Shown: piece by piece, positions 8,960 to 18,425 of the stretch
Numbering within the stretch: the stretch's first letter is position 1
Layout of the letters: every line of letters starts with the position of its first letter
NCBI RefSeq assembly: GCF_023008545.1
Contig: NZ_CP095397.1
Coordinates: 2,232,001 to 2,296,000 of the forward strand
DNA from: Natribaculum luteum
Lineage (GTDB): Archaea > Halobacteriota > Halobacteria > Halobacteriales > Natrialbaceae
Direction: 5' to 3'
Length of the DNA: 64,000 bases
The notes under the pieces: generated by a model
The model's input: only the letters and a program-made list of their open reading frames with translations
What the model was told of the DNA's origin: nothing
Databases searched by the model: none
Position numbers and translations under genes: made by a program

Positions 8960-9361
8960 ATGGCAAAAGATACCGTCAGGTACCCTGACGACGTCGTCGA
9001 CGAAATCGACCGACTCGTCGAAGACGGTATGTTCGAGAGCAAGTCGGAGTTCTACCGGTTCTCCGCGGAGTACGTTCTGACGCTCATCGACCCCGATCAC
9101 GACGTCGAGACGTTCAACTTCGACGAGATCAAATCCGAACTGGACATCGACGAGCAGTCCCACGCCAGGGCGCTTGGCACCGACGGCGGGACCTTCTTTC
9201 TCGACGCTGTGATCACCGTCCGCAAGTACGGGCTCCGGGGCAACTACGAGGCCGCGGAGCGGTTTATCGACGACCACTACGACTCGACCGACCAGGAGTG
9301 TATCATCCTCGAGGAACTGCTCGGGACCTACCGCAACGGTACGCAAAACCGGACCGCGTGA
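8960..9361 (+). CDS. Ribbon-helix-helix (CopG-type) transcriptional regulator
   Basis: This 133-residue protein starts MAKDTVRYPDDVVDEIDRLV, a beta strand and helix typical of ribbon-helix-helix DNA-binding domains, followed by FESKSEFYRFSAEYVL as the second helix. The rest (residues about 55-133) is an acidic extension of unknown fold. A GTG at 8948 would add four residues; the ATG at 8960 matches the usual MxxxTVRYP start of this family. It resembles the longer CdrL-type regulators that control cdrS-ftsZ2 in haloarchaea, but no ftsZ gene is in this window, so that identity is a guess. cobQ converges on it 7 bp away. Confidence 0.85.
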   Translation: MAKDTVRYPDDVVDEIDRLVEDGMFESKSEFYRFSAEYVLTLIDPDHDVETFNFDEIKSELDIDEQSHARALGTDGGTFFLDAVITVRKYGLRGNYEAAERFIDDHYDSTDQECIILEELLGTYRNGTQNRTA

Positions 9362-9368
9362 CTGCCGT

Positions 9369-10895
9369 TCATATCTCGAACGGACCGCCCAGCGCCGTGA
9401 GGTCGACGTGCTCGCCGACGAGCGCCGCCGCACGGTCGTACGGCGACGCCGCGCTCGTCGACGCGCCCGGACGAGTTCGCCCGGCACGGCGATAGACGAC
9501 CTCGAGGAACGCCTCGCGGACGTTCCGGTTGTCGAACAGTCCGTGGAGGTACGTCCCCAGCACGTCGCCACGAGCCGCGCTTTCGGGTTCCAGCGGGGTG
9601 GCGACCTCGGCGAGCGCCCGCGTCCGCCCCGCGTGGATCTCGTAGCCAGACGCGGTCCCCGACGCGCCTGCGATCGGTCCCGTCCCGTCGACCGCGACCG
9701 TCGTTCGCTCGAGTCGCTTCTCGCCTTCGAAGGACGTCTCGACGGGCAACAGTCCGAGTCCCTCCACGACGTCGCGCTCGCCGGTCCCCTCGAGGGCGGC
9801 GTTCGTCACCCGTTCGCCGAGCATCTGGTAGCCGCCACAGAGCCCGACGACCGGGCCGTCGAACCCCTCGAGTGCGTCGCCGAACCCGGCCTCGCGGAGC
9901 GTGAGCAGGTCGTCGACCGTGTTCTTCGTCCCCGGCAGGACGACGGCGTCGGCGTCGGCGAGCGGATCGCGCCCGCGGGCGAGCACGTCGTCTGCGACCG
10001 GGACGTAGTCGACCCGAACGCCTGGAACCGCGGCGAGCGCCTCGAGGTCGGTCGCGTTCGAGATGCGCGGCAGACGGGGAACGGCGATCGTGACGCTTCG
10101 ATCTGCCGGGACGCCGTCGTCGGCCCCTTCACGGGCGCGCTCGTCCGTCGCCGGGAGCGCCACGCTGTCTTCTTCGGGGAGGCCGGGGTCGTCGTAGGGC
10201 ACGACGCCGAGGATCGGCACGCCCGTCCGCGACTCGATCTCGTCGATCCCCGGCTCGAGCAGCGTCGGATCGCCACGGAACTTCGTGATCACCGCGCCGA
10301 CGACCCGCTCGCGGAGGTCGTCGGGGAGTAACTCGAGGGTGCCATAGAGGCTGGCGAACGCGCCGCCGCGCTCGATGTCGACGAGGACGACCACGTCGGC
10401 GTCGGCGAAGCGAGCCGTCTCGACGTTCGCCAGGTCCCGGTCGTGGAGGTTGATCTCCGCGATACTACCTGCACCTTCGGCGATCACGACCTCGTGATCG
10501 GCCGCGAGCCGACGGTAGGACTCCTCGGCCGCCTCTCGGGCCCGTTCCCAGTGATCCTCGTAGTAGGTTCCGGCCGAGAAGTGCTCGCGGGGCTCGCCCT
10601 GGACGACGAGCTGGCTCTCGCCGTCGCCGCGCGGTTTGAGCAACACCGGGTTCAGGTCGGTCGTCGGCGTGGTGCGCGCGGCACGCGCCTGAACGAACTG
10701 GGAGACGCCGATCTCGCCCCACTCGTGACCGTCCTCATTGGGGCGGACGACGACGCGGGCGTTGTTGCTCATGTTCTGGGCCTTGTACGGCGCGACGGCG
10801 ACGCCGCGGTCGGCGAGGTGTCGACAGAGGCCGGCCGCGACCGTCGACTTGCCGACGTGACTCGCCGTGCCGGCGATCAGGATCGTCCGCGTCAT
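9369..10895 (-). CDS. cbiP: Cobyric acid synthase
   Basis: This 508-residue glutamine-dependent amidase amidates adenosyl-cobyrinic acid a,c-diamide at four side chains during cobalamin synthesis. The N-terminal dethiobiotin-synthetase-like ATPase domain begins with [15 protein letters not shown] and [10 protein letters not shown], which is diagnostic of CobQ/CbiP. The C-terminal class I glutamine amidotransferase domain has the nucleophile C353 in [12 protein letters not shown] loop near residues 255-270 is rich in acidic residues. It ends 7 bp from the convergent RHH gene and is not in a cobalamin operon here, suggesting it belongs to a dispersed pathway. Confidence 0.95.
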   Translation of the reverse strand: MTRTILIAGTASHVGKSTVAAGLCRHLADRGVAVAPYKAQNMSNNARVVVRPNEDGHEWGEIGVSQFVQARAARTTPTTDLNPVLLKPRGDGESQLVVQGEPREHFSAGTYYEDHWERAREAAEESYRRLAADHEVVIAEGAGSIAEINLHDRDLANVETARFADADVVVLVDIERGGAFASLYGTLELLPDDLRERVVGAVITKFRGDPTLLEPGIDEIESRTGVPILGVVPYDDPGLPEEDSVALPATDERAREGADDGVPADRSVTIAVPRLPRISNATDLEALAAVPGVRVDYVPVADDVLARGRDPLADADAVVLPGTKNTVDDLLTLREAGFGDALEGFDGPVVGLCGGYQMLGERVTNAALEGTGERDVVEGLGLLPVETSFEGEKRLERTTVAVDGTGPIAGASGTASGYEIHAGRTRALAEVATPLEPESAARGDVLGTYLHGLFDNRNVREAFLEVVYRRAGRTRPGASTSAASPYDRAAALVGEHVDLTALGGPFEI

Positions 10896-10964
10896 TCGAT
10901 CGATCGGAGGGTTTCGCTCGAGTGCTTTCGGCGTATCGGTTCGTCCGTCACGACCGGTACCAGA

Positions 10965-12905
10965 TCACATCTGGTACCACAGCAGGTTCCAGTAGGCGAG
11001 CACCCAGCAGAAGGCGACGCCGGCGAGGGCGACGACCGTGTAGTGAAGCCGGACGAGCGGCCCCCACTGACGCTCGTACCACGCCCACGCGGTCAGCCCG
11101 ACGGTCAGCGTGGCACCGATCGCCCCGAGCAGCGGGACAGCCAGCAGCAGGCGGAACGCGAGCGGATCGCCGAGCAAGAAGCTGGTCGGATCGCTCGCGA
11201 GGAGGGCGGCGAACGCTCCGACGAACGCGAGAAACGTCACGCTCGTCGCCCCCGCAACCCAGCGGGCGTACCGAAGCGGCGAGTTGCCGTCGACGGTGGC
11301 CGTCCCCCGGTAGCGTCGCCAGCCGGCGGCCAGCGGCCAGCCGACCGCAGCGGTGAGAAAGACCAGCGCCGAGATCCCGAGCAGTCCGAGCTGGACGAGC
11401 GGCCGTTCGCGCCTGGAGAGCCGCTCGAAGGCCGTGACCGGTGTGCTGTCGAGAAAGAGGTGCGTGATCTCGCCGTCCTCCTCGCGAAAGGCGAGTCGGT
11501 CGGGACCGTCGACTTCCTCGAACAGCAGCGGTTCGACTTCGACCCATCGCGTCGTCTCGCCGCCGAGGGGTTCGGTGACGAGTCGCCCCTCGTCGTCGAC
11601 CGAGACGGAGATCGTCGAGGGGAACCCGACGAACTTCTCGGAGGTCGTGTACGGAATCCGGTTCGAGCGGTAGGTGCCGGCGATCGCGTCGGCTCGTTCC
11701 GGCGAGCCGTCCGGCGTCGGCGTCTCCGACGCCGATTCCGGGAAGTACCGCTCGAAGAACGCGTCGACGAACGCCTCTCTCGCGTCGATCCCGCCGACGC
11801 TGTTGTAGGAGACGAACACGCCCACGTCGCGTTCGGGGAGCAAAAACAGGAGGCTGTGAAAGAGCTCCGTGTCGCCGCCGTGACCGACCACGCGGACGCC
11901 GTTTCTGCTCATCTCGTAGAAGCCAAAGGCGATCCCGTTCAGTCGCTCGTCGTGGCCGAACCGCCGGCGGTGCATCTCCGCGACCGTCTCCGCCTCGAGG
12001 ATCCGCCCACCGTCGACCGCGCCGTCTTGCAGGAACGCCCGCGCGAACGTCGCCATGTCGGTCGCCGTGGCGCTCATCGCCCCCGCAGGCGGGATGCCGA
12101 CGTACTCGAACTCGCCCTCGCTGGTGCCGTCGGCTCCGTACCCCTTCGAGAGAGATCCCGCAAGGTCGTCGGGGACCGGCTGGGCGAACGTACTTCGTTC
12201 CATCGAGAGCGGCTCGAGGATTCTCTCCTCGACGACCGCCTCGAACGACGAGCCGGCGGTCTCGGCGACCAGCTGGCCGGCGAGCGCCGAGCCGTAGTTC
12301 GAGTAGGCCGCGAACTCGCCCGGCGGCCGCACCCGGGCCGGCATCTCCGTCCGGAGCACCGCCTCGAGTGGCTCCAGGTCCACCTCGTTCTGGACGAACG
12401 TTCCCCGGAGGCGTTCCTCGAAGCCGGGCGTGTGGGTCGCGAGGTGATCCAGTCTGATCGGGTCGTCGTACGTCTCGGGGAGGTCGACCGCCTCGAGCGC
12501 CGCGTCGACGTCCTCGTCGATCGCTACGTCGCCGCGTTCGACCGCCTGCATGGCGGCGGTCCAGGTGAACAGCTTCGACACCGAGCCGATCCGAAAGAGC
12601 GTCTCCTCGGCGTCGACCGGCGTTTCGGCGTCGACGTCGGCGTAGCCGTACCCTTTCGCGAACGTCTCGTCGCCGTCGACGATGGCGACCGTCGCACCGG
12701 CGACGTCGTGGTCCTCGAGGTGCGAGTCCATCACGCCATCGAGGAACGCCTCGAGTTCCTCGCGGTCGGCGAGGGGGCCCTCCTGTGTCGCGCTGGCGTC
12801 AGTCGCTGGCTGGCTCGAATCCGCAACTGCGGGTGCAACTGCCGCTGCACTGACGGCACCGATGCCCGCGAGAACGGACCGCCGCGTCGGGCCGCGTCGG
12901 GTCAC
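10965..12905 (-). CDS. Tat-exported beta-lactamase-fold serine hydrolase with membrane tail
   Basis: The class C beta-lactamase/D-aminopeptidase-like domain has the SxxK motif SVSK in RIGSVSKLFTW, the tyrosine motif YSNYG and a late HGGDTELFHS box. The C-terminal ~180 residues contain about five hydrophobic segments, so the catalytic domain is anchored outside the membrane. I prefer the GTG at 12905, because it gives a compact Tat signal (TRRGPTRRSVLAGIG, then an Ala-rich core ending APAVA). An open frame continues to 13079 but would run into the palindromic element upstream. Such proteins act on peptides or esters rather than cell-wall peptidoglycan in archaea; the substrate is unknown. Confidence 0.88.
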   Translation of the reverse strand: MTRRGPTRRSVLAGIGAVSAAAVAPAVADSSQPATDASATQEGPLADREELEAFLDGVMDSHLEDHDVAGATVAIVDGDETFAKGYGYADVDAETPVDAEETLFRIGSVSKLFTWTAAMQAVERGDVAIDEDVDAALEAVDLPETYDDPIRLDHLATHTPGFEERLRGTFVQNEVDLEPLEAVLRTEMPARVRPPGEFAAYSNYGSALAGQLVAETAGSSFEAVVEERILEPLSMERSTFAQPVPDDLAGSLSKGYGADGTSEGEFEYVGIPPAGAMSATATDMATFARAFLQDGAVDGGRILEAETVAEMHRRRFGHDERLNGIAFGFYEMSRNGVRVVGHGGDTELFHSLLFLLPERDVGVFVSYNSVGGIDAREAFVDAFFERYFPESASETPTPDGSPERADAIAGTYRSNRIPYTTSEKFVGFPSTISVSVDDEGRLVTEPLGGETTRWVEVEPLLFEEVDGPDRLAFREEDGEITHLFLDSTPVTAFERLSRRERPLVQLGLLGISALVFLTAAVGWPLAAGWRRYRGTATVDGNSPLRYARWVAGATSVTFLAFVGAFAALLASDPTSFLLGDPLAFRLLLAVPLLGAIGATLTVGLTAWAWYERQWGPLVRLHYTVVALAGVAFCWVLAYWNLLWYQM

Positions 12906-13040
12906 CGTCCCCCGAATCCGGTCGGCGATCGATAACTCGTGCTCACGGCAAACGGTTCGTCGTCCTGGTAGAAATATCGTTTCATTGTACACGTTTCGAC
13001 CGCCGCCTGTGCCGACCGCCGACGCCGCTCGAAGACGGCT

Positions 13041-13124
13041 CATAATGATGGCTGTGACTGGTTGCCGACGCAACCGCAAACGGTTCGCGGTTGCGGCGGT
13101 AACGACTCACAGCTATCGTTATCA
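13041..13124 (-). repeat. Palindromic element A (about 84 bp), anchored at a stop codon
   Basis: The outer arms are ATGATGGCTGTGACT on the left and CGATAGCTGTGAGTCG (read on the minus strand) on the right. The inner arms CGCAACCGC and GCGGTTGCG form a second stem. On the minus strand it begins TGATAACGATAGCTG, and its TGA is the stop codon of the ABC permease gene. It shares its arm sequences with elements B (28444) and C (41257). Confidence 0.8.
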
Positions 13125-14567
13125 GGCGGACTCCGCCCGTCCGGACCGGTACCGCCGACCCCAGCGCGGTCCCGCACGACTCGAGAGCGCGAGGCCGACG
13201 CCGCCGAAGACGAGTCCCGCACAGCCGAGCGCCGCGGCGACAGGTGCCGACGGCGGAACGACCACGAACCCGACGATCAGCGTCGGCACGAGGGCAACGG
13301 CGACGCCGACGGTGAACGCGCCAAAGCGGATCGCGTCGAAGAGGAACTCGTTGGGTGAGAAGCCGGCGACGTAGACGGTCAGCCCGTAGTAGTACAGCGA
13401 GTAGCCGGCGAGCAAGAACGCGCCGACGAGCGCGTCGAGTCTCGTCGCGTCGAACGCCACGACGGCGACGAGGTACGGTACGGCCATCGTCGGCGCTCCG
13501 ACGAGGACGAACGCGGTCCGCTTGGCGTCGAAGACGGCCTCGACCGTCACCGGGTAGGCGAGATACTCCTCGACGGAGTCGAACTGGGTCAGCCAGTTGT
13601 ACGTCGTGAACGCGGTGAGTCCGAGCACGCCGCCGAAGAAGATCCCCGGCGACGGTTCGATCCCCGTGATCGAGTCGACGACGTCGACCAGGAACGCGAC
13701 CAGCGCGAGCAGGATACCCGCCGAGACGAACGGTTTGACGACGCCGCCGCTCGAGCGCGCGAGGTCGAGTAGCGTCTTCGCGATCAATCCGCCCTCGTCG
13801 GTCGGAAGCGCGTCCTCGAGTCGGGCAAAGCGGTCGCTCGCCGTCCGCGACGGTCGGCTGTAGGTCGGATCGTAGCCCGCGAGCGCGAGGCTGCCGACGG
13901 CGACGGCCGAGACCGCGAGGACGACGGTCGACCCGACCGGCCCGTCGTAGCTGACGAGTCCGTTCCACAGCACTCGGGTACCGCCAGTCGTCCAGACGGC
14001 GACGGCGACGAGGACGGCAGCAGCGACGATCGCCCAGCCCGGAACGCCTCGCGTTCTGAGGGCGATGGCCGCGACGGTGACGACCATGCCGGCGACGAAC
14101 GCGAGAAACAGCGAGAGCCACAGTTCGGCCACGACGAGCGGTGCCGTCGCCGACGCGCCGATCAGCGGGACGATCCCGACCGCCATCGGCAGGACGAACA
14201 GTCCGCCGTAGTACAGCGCGTCTTTGACGAGGAAGGTCCCGAGCAGCCGTCGTCGCGATAGCGGCAGCGTCGTCGAACTCGAGAGTAAAAGCGTCAGTCG
14301 CCCGAAGACGTTCTCGAGCATGTCAGAGCCGGCGAAACCGGCCGTCCCGCTGTAGAGACCGAAGACGAGCGCGAAGACGTGCAGTCCGGCGACGAACTCG
14401 CCCGGCGTCGTCCCGGTCGCGTTTAGCCCGACCGCAGCACTCGCCGACAGCGCGGCGAGCAAGCCCGGAAAGAGCAGGAAGCGCCGGCCCCCGAACAGTT
14501 CGGCGTGGAGTCGCCACTCCTCGCGAAACAGCACCACGAACACCGTCCAGTCGACGCGACGACTCAT
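13122..14567 (-). CDS. ABC-2 type permease
   Basis: This 481-residue membrane protein has about ten to twelve hydrophobic segments after a cytosolic N-terminus (MSRRVDWTVFVVLFREEWR). It resembles ABC-2 export permeases of haloarchaea. Its start overlaps the stop of the ATPase gene by four bases (ATGA at 14564-14567), so the two form one exporter operon. The stop codon TGA is the first base triplet of palindromic element A. The substrate is unknown. Confidence 0.88.
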   Translation of the reverse strand: MSRRVDWTVFVVLFREEWRLHAELFGGRRFLLFPGLLAALSASAAVGLNATGTTPGEFVAGLHVFALVFGLYSGTAGFAGSDMLENVFGRLTLLLSSSTTLPLSRRRLLGTFLVKDALYYGGLFVLPMAVGIVPLIGASATAPLVVAELWLSLFLAFVAGMVVTVAAIALRTRGVPGWAIVAAAVLVAVAVWTTGGTRVLWNGLVSYDGPVGSTVVLAVSAVAVGSLALAGYDPTYSRPSRTASDRFARLEDALPTDEGGLIAKTLLDLARSSGGVVKPFVSAGILLALVAFLVDVVDSITGIEPSPGIFFGGVLGLTAFTTYNWLTQFDSVEEYLAYPVTVEAVFDAKRTAFVLVGAPTMAVPYLVAVVAFDATRLDALVGAFLLAGYSLYYYGLTVYVAGFSPNEFLFDAIRFGAFTVGVAVALVPTLIVGFVVVPPSAPVAAALGCAGLVFGGVGLALSSRAGPRWGRRYRSGRAESA

Positions 14568-15322
14568 GGCTGTCCCGTCGCCTGGGCCGGCACGTCTCGC
14601 GGGTCGGCCTCGTCGACGTGCGTCAGGAACGCCTCGAGTAGCGAGTCGCCGTCCTCGGATCCGTCCGTGAGGTCGCGCTCGGCGACGAGACGTCCGTCGG
14701 CGACGATGCCGACGCGAGTACAGACGTCCGCGGCGACGTCGATGTTGTGCGTCGAGACGAAGACGGCGTTGTCGTCAGCGGCGTAGGCGACCAGGAATCG
14801 CTTGACCTGTTCCTGGACCAGCGGATCGAGGTTCGCGAGCGGCTCGTCGATGAAGACCACGTCGGGTTCGTGGAGGAACGCCTGTGTGATCATCACTTTC
14901 TGTTGTTGCCCCCGGGAGAGGTCGGTGTGGAGCGTGTCGAGTTTGCTCCGAAAGCCGAGTCGACCTGCCCACGTTTCGACCCGCGACGTCACCCGGTCGG
15001 GAGCGATGTCGCGTACCTTCCCGACGAACTCGAAGTACTCACGCGGCGTGAGGAAACTCGGCGGTGACTCCTGTTCGGGGAGGATGCCGACGCGGCGTCG
15101 CGTCTCGATCGGCTCCGCGACGGGGTCGGTCTCGAGTACCGTCGCAGTCCCGCAGTCGGGGGTGATCTGTCCCGTCAGGACGCGGATCGTCGTCGTCTTT
15201 CCAGCGCCGTTCGGACCGAGAAAGCCGAACAGTTCGCCGCGAGACACGCTGACGCTCATTCCAGACAACGCGTCGACAGAACCGTACGACTTCTCGAGTC
15301 CGTCTGCCCGTATGGCGACCAT
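14564..15322 (-). CDS. ABC transporter ATP-binding protein (exporter type)
   Basis: The 252-residue nucleotide-binding domain begins MVAIRADGLEKSYGSV; upstream in-frame codons are rejected because the family starts here. Walker A is GPNGAGKTT, the signature is LSRGQQQK, Walker B is VVFIDEPLANLDP and the switch is STHNIDVA. This CcmA/NatA-like class normally pairs with ABC-2 permeases, as it does here with the overlapping downstream gene. It drives export or membrane remodelling of an unknown substrate. The GCS2-family gene is divergent, 131 bp away. Confidence 0.92.
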   Translation of the reverse strand: MVAIRADGLEKSYGSVDALSGMSVSVSRGELFGFLGPNGAGKTTTIRVLTGQITPDCGTATVLETDPVAEPIETRRRVGILPEQESPPSFLTPREYFEFVGKVRDIAPDRVTSRVETWAGRLGFRSKLDTLHTDLSRGQQQKVMITQAFLHEPDVVFIDEPLANLDPLVQEQVKRFLVAYAADDNAVFVSTHNIDVAADVCTRVGIVADGRLVAERDLTDGSEDGDSLLEAFLTHVDEADPRDVPAQATGQP

Positions 15323-15453
15323 CGAACGCCGAGACGTTCTCGGGTGACGATAATAACTGTGCTGGCAGCGGCGGACGCGACCGCTCCGTCGGTTCGATCG
15401 ACTAGCGAGGTGAGAGACGTGCATTCAAGTTCGTCCGGGGTGCACACTCGCGC

Positions 15454-17004
15454 ATGGCTGAAGAGGAGCTGGCAGCGCGGGTCGCCGACGTCCTGTCGGT
15501 CGACGGGGACTCGTTCCAGGAACGCGTCGAGGAGGACGCCGAGGTGATCAAGTCCGATATTCGAGACGGGGCGTTCGACAACCCACAGGCGATCGTCGGC
15601 CTCGAGTACGAGTTCTACGCGACCGACGCCGACGGATGCGCGCTGCGGCGGGTCCCCCGCCGGCTGCTCGAGTTGATCGGGTTCGAGAAGGAACTCGGCC
15701 TCCACAACGCGGAGATGACGACCAGTCCACAGCCGCTGAACGCATACGGACTGGCTGCCCAGGAGTCGGAGGTGAAAGCGCGCCTCCAGACGGCGCTCGA
15801 CGTCACCGAAATCGACGGGATGCGACTCGTCAGCGACGGTCTGTGGACGCTCCCGCCGGAAGGCGAGCGCGCCTGCGACTACCTCACCGACAGCGTCGAG
15901 CGGACCGTCGGCGAGGGCGACGACGAGCGGACGATTCGCGTCGCGACGAACATGAGCAGCGCGGCGCGGTATCACGCGATGGCGAACACGACCCGCGCCG
16001 ACGCTGCGGGGATGCGTATCGAAGCCCCGAACGTCTCGGTGTCGGCCGACACGGTGATGCCCGAGAGCCTGATCACGTCGATCCAGCCCCACTATCAGGT
16101 GCCCCACGCCGCCGACCTCCCGACGTACTTCAACTACGCGCTCCGGATCGCCGGCCCGCTGCTCGCGCTCGGCGTCAACTCGCCGTTTTTCCCGGCGGAC
16201 TGTTACGACGAGGACGCCACGGCCGACGACGTCCTCGGCGACGCCTGGATGGAACACCGGATCAGCGTCTTCGAGACGGTTCTCAACGCTCCCTCGGCTG
16301 GCGCCGGGAAGGTGCGCTTCCCGCGGGACCTGGAGACCGTCGAGCAGGCCGTCGACCGGATCGTCGACGACGACACGTTCGTCCCGATGCCCGTCACGAC
16401 GGGCGATCGCTTCGACGACCGATTCGCCCACTTCCGGCGCAAACACGGCACCTACTGGCGGTGGGTCCGGCCGGTCTTCGACGGCGCGACCCGATCGGCC
16501 GCGAACGCCCGGATCGAGTTCCGGCCGATCCCCGCCCAGCCGACCGTCCGCGACTCCGTCGCGTTCCAGGCCGCGTTCGCCGGCCTCTTAGAGAGTCTGA
16601 CCAGGCTCGAGCATCCGGCGGTCGAACTCGACTGGGAACTCGCCCAGGAGAACTTCTACGCGGCGATGCGAGACGGTCTGTCGGCCGACCTCACCTGGAT
16701 CACGAACGACGGCCAGGAGACGACCGATCACGAACGCCTCTACGAGGACCTGCTCGCCCACGCCGAAGACGGCCTGATCAACCGCGGGCTGACCGACGAA
16801 CAGGCCGCGAAGTACCTCTACCCGCTCCGTCGGCGGGTGCGCCAGCGCGTGACGCCCGCCGGCTGGAAGTACCGCGAGGTCTCGAGTCGCGTCGAAGCGG
16901 GCGCGAGTCTCGCCGACGCGATTGCCGCGATGCAACGCCGGTACGTCGACCGGCAGTCGGCGACGTTACTCGAGGGGAGTTTCGCCGACTGGATCGGCGA
17001 CTGA
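15454..17004 (+). CDS. GCS2-family glutamate-cysteine ligase-like protein
   Basis: This 516-residue protein resembles the carboxylate-amine ligase/GCS2 family. The early strand GLEYEFYATDAD carries the acidic metal/ATP residues, HNAEMTTSPQPLNAYG follows, and RIEFRPIPAQPT lies in the second half. Haloarchaea use gamma-glutamylcysteine as their main thiol, made by a shorter GshA. This protein is longer, with an extra C-terminal helical part, and may be a paralogue ligating a different substrate. A hairpin 14 bp after the stop could end transcription. Function is assigned at family level only. Confidence 0.75.
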   Translation: MAEEELAARVADVLSVDGDSFQERVEEDAEVIKSDIRDGAFDNPQAIVGLEYEFYATDADGCALRRVPRRLLELIGFEKELGLHNAEMTTSPQPLNAYGLAAQESEVKARLQTALDVTEIDGMRLVSDGLWTLPPEGERACDYLTDSVERTVGEGDDERTIRVATNMSSAARYHAMANTTRADAAGMRIEAPNVSVSADTVMPESLITSIQPHYQVPHAADLPTYFNYALRIAGPLLALGVNSPFFPADCYDEDATADDVLGDAWMEHRISVFETVLNAPSAGAGKVRFPRDLETVEQAVDRIVDDDTFVPMPVTTGDRFDDRFAHFRRKHGTYWRWVRPVFDGATRSAANARIEFRPIPAQPTVRDSVAFQAAFAGLLESLTRLEHPAVELDWELAQENFYAAMRDGLSADLTWITNDGQETTDHERLYEDLLAHAEDGLINRGLTDEQAAKYLYPLRRRVRQRVTPAGWKYREVSSRVEAGASLADAIAAMQRRYVDRQSATLLEGSFADWIGD

Positions 17005-17299
17005 TCTCCGCTCGCGGCGTCTCGAGTTACTCGAGACGTCTCTCGGCGTTCGTGGCGTCTTCGCTCGCGCTCGGTCGCCATCCCTCCGTTCCCCGCAGTC
17101 GACCGAAAACGGGCGGTTACGCACCGCCTACCGACCGTTATTCTGATCATATATAGATAGGTAAACTTACTACTTCGATCGTGTCGTCCATCGGCCGGGA
17201 CGGGACGGCGGACGGCGGTTCGAGAGCGTCGGCCACAACGGTCGCAGCAGACCCGTCCGTTCGATCCCGGTTCGACAGCAGGACGTTACGAGTACATCC
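17005..17299. other. Intergenic region before the PGF-CTERM gene
   Basis: These 295 bp hold a hairpin at 17018-17038 and an AT-rich stretch ATCATATATAGATAG (about 17146-17160) that could be a promoter with a long leader for the gene at 17300. I see no coding gene. Confidence 0.5.
17018..17038 (+). terminator. Perfect 9-bp hairpin after the GCS2-family gene
   Basis: CGTCTCGAG and CTCGAGACG flank a TTA loop. The hairpin starts 14 bp after the stop codon. There is no long T-run, so a terminator role is only inferred. Confidence 0.4.
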
Positions 17300-18370
17300 A
17301 TGCCAGACCTTCGATTCACAGCTAGCGATCTCGCGACGATCGCCGTCGGGCTCCTCGTCGTGTGCAGCGGTCTCACCGCGACGATGGTCGTTGCAGGTGC
17401 CGATCTCTCGCCCGGTAGTTCGTCGACCGCCGACGTTCGGCCGGACACGACCGATCCGCGGGGCGTGTACGGCCAGAGTGCAGACGCCCGGAATCCGACG
17501 GCGCCGATAGAAGACGCTTACGAGGAACCGGTCCCCGAGGAAGGCGATCCGTACTTCGAGGCGGCTGCCAGCGACGGAAGCTGGATCAGCTACGTCAACC
17601 CGCGCGACGAGTACCGCAGTCCCTACCTCGGCGACGGCTCCGGGAAGATCTGCGTCACCCTCCTCAACGAGGACGGCGACCCGATCGTCGGCGAAACCGT
17701 CCCGGATACGAGCGTCACGATCCCGACCAGCGACTCGATCGAGTGGCACAGTTCCGCCGATCCGATGACCGTCGACTTCCCCCTGACCGACAACTACGAA
17801 CGGCCGCTCGACGCCGACCAGTTCGGGACCACCTCGGAACTGCCCCAGGGTGACGGCTACCTCGACTCCCACTGCATCGAGATACACGGCCTCCCCGAAG
17901 ACGGCGGCACCGTCGAGTACGGCCAGGCGCAGGTCGACGGCGAGTACGCCGACTGGATCGACGTGGTCGGCTACGTCCAGCAAGGTCCCGTCGGCGACGG
18001 CTGGGACTCGAGCGTCGATCCGATCGCCGACGCGGAATCCTACGAGGAAGCCGGCGGCGGCTGGACCTACCGACCCGAGACGTCACACGGACAGGTCGTC
18101 GTCGTACTCCAGCTCGACCCGCCCGCAGACGCCTACCCGGACCAGGGCGCCGACAACTCGAGCGAGAATACCGACGACGGAAACGAAAGCGACGAGAATA
18201 CCGACAACTCGAGCGGGAATACCGACGGCGGGAACGAAGGCGACGAGAATACCGACGGCGGGAACACCGACGACTCGAGCGAGAATACCGACGAGGAACT
18301 GCCCGGCTTCGGCGTTCTCGTGGCGGTGGCCGCACTCGTCGTCGCGGCCCTCGCGCGAACGCGCCGTTGA
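17300..18370 (+). CDS. PGF-CTERM-anchored secreted acidic protein
   Basis: This 356-residue surface protein has an N-terminal hydrophobic signal (about residues 11-33), a folded middle region rich in Asp, Gly and Tyr, and then a low-complexity stretch of about 50 residues built from Asn/Thr/Asp/Ser/Glu/Gly (repeats of NTD, ENTD and NSS). The C-terminus LPGFGVLVAVAALVVAALARTRR carries the PGF motif, a membrane helix and a basic tail recognised by archaeosortase A. Low-complexity Thr/Ser/Asn regions before PGF are usually glycosylated spacers. Nothing identifies a catalytic function; the middle part may be a binding domain. Confidence 0.85.
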   Translation: MPDLRFTASDLATIAVGLLVVCSGLTATMVVAGADLSPGSSSTADVRPDTTDPRGVYGQSADARNPTAPIEDAYEEPVPEEGDPYFEAAASDGSWISYVNPRDEYRSPYLGDGSGKICVTLLNEDGDPIVGETVPDTSVTIPTSDSIEWHSSADPMTVDFPLTDNYERPLDADQFGTTSELPQGDGYLDSHCIEIHGLPEDGGTVEYGQAQVDGEYADWIDVVGYVQQGPVGDGWDSSVDPIADAESYEEAGGGWTYRPETSHGQVVVVLQLDPPADAYPDQGADNSSENTDDGNESDENTDNSSGNTDGGNEGDENTDGGNTDDSSENTDEELPGFGVLVAVAALVVAALARTRR

Positions 18371-18425
18371 CGGGGCTGCTCTGCTCACCTCGAGTCGGTC
18401 GTCTCCGCTGTGAGTGTCGCCGCTC

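Noticed and set aside
10443-12935. 830-codon frame opposite cbiP and the beta-lactamase-fold gene
   Set aside because: It spans two real genes on the other strand, with Arg/Gly/Asp-rich noise.
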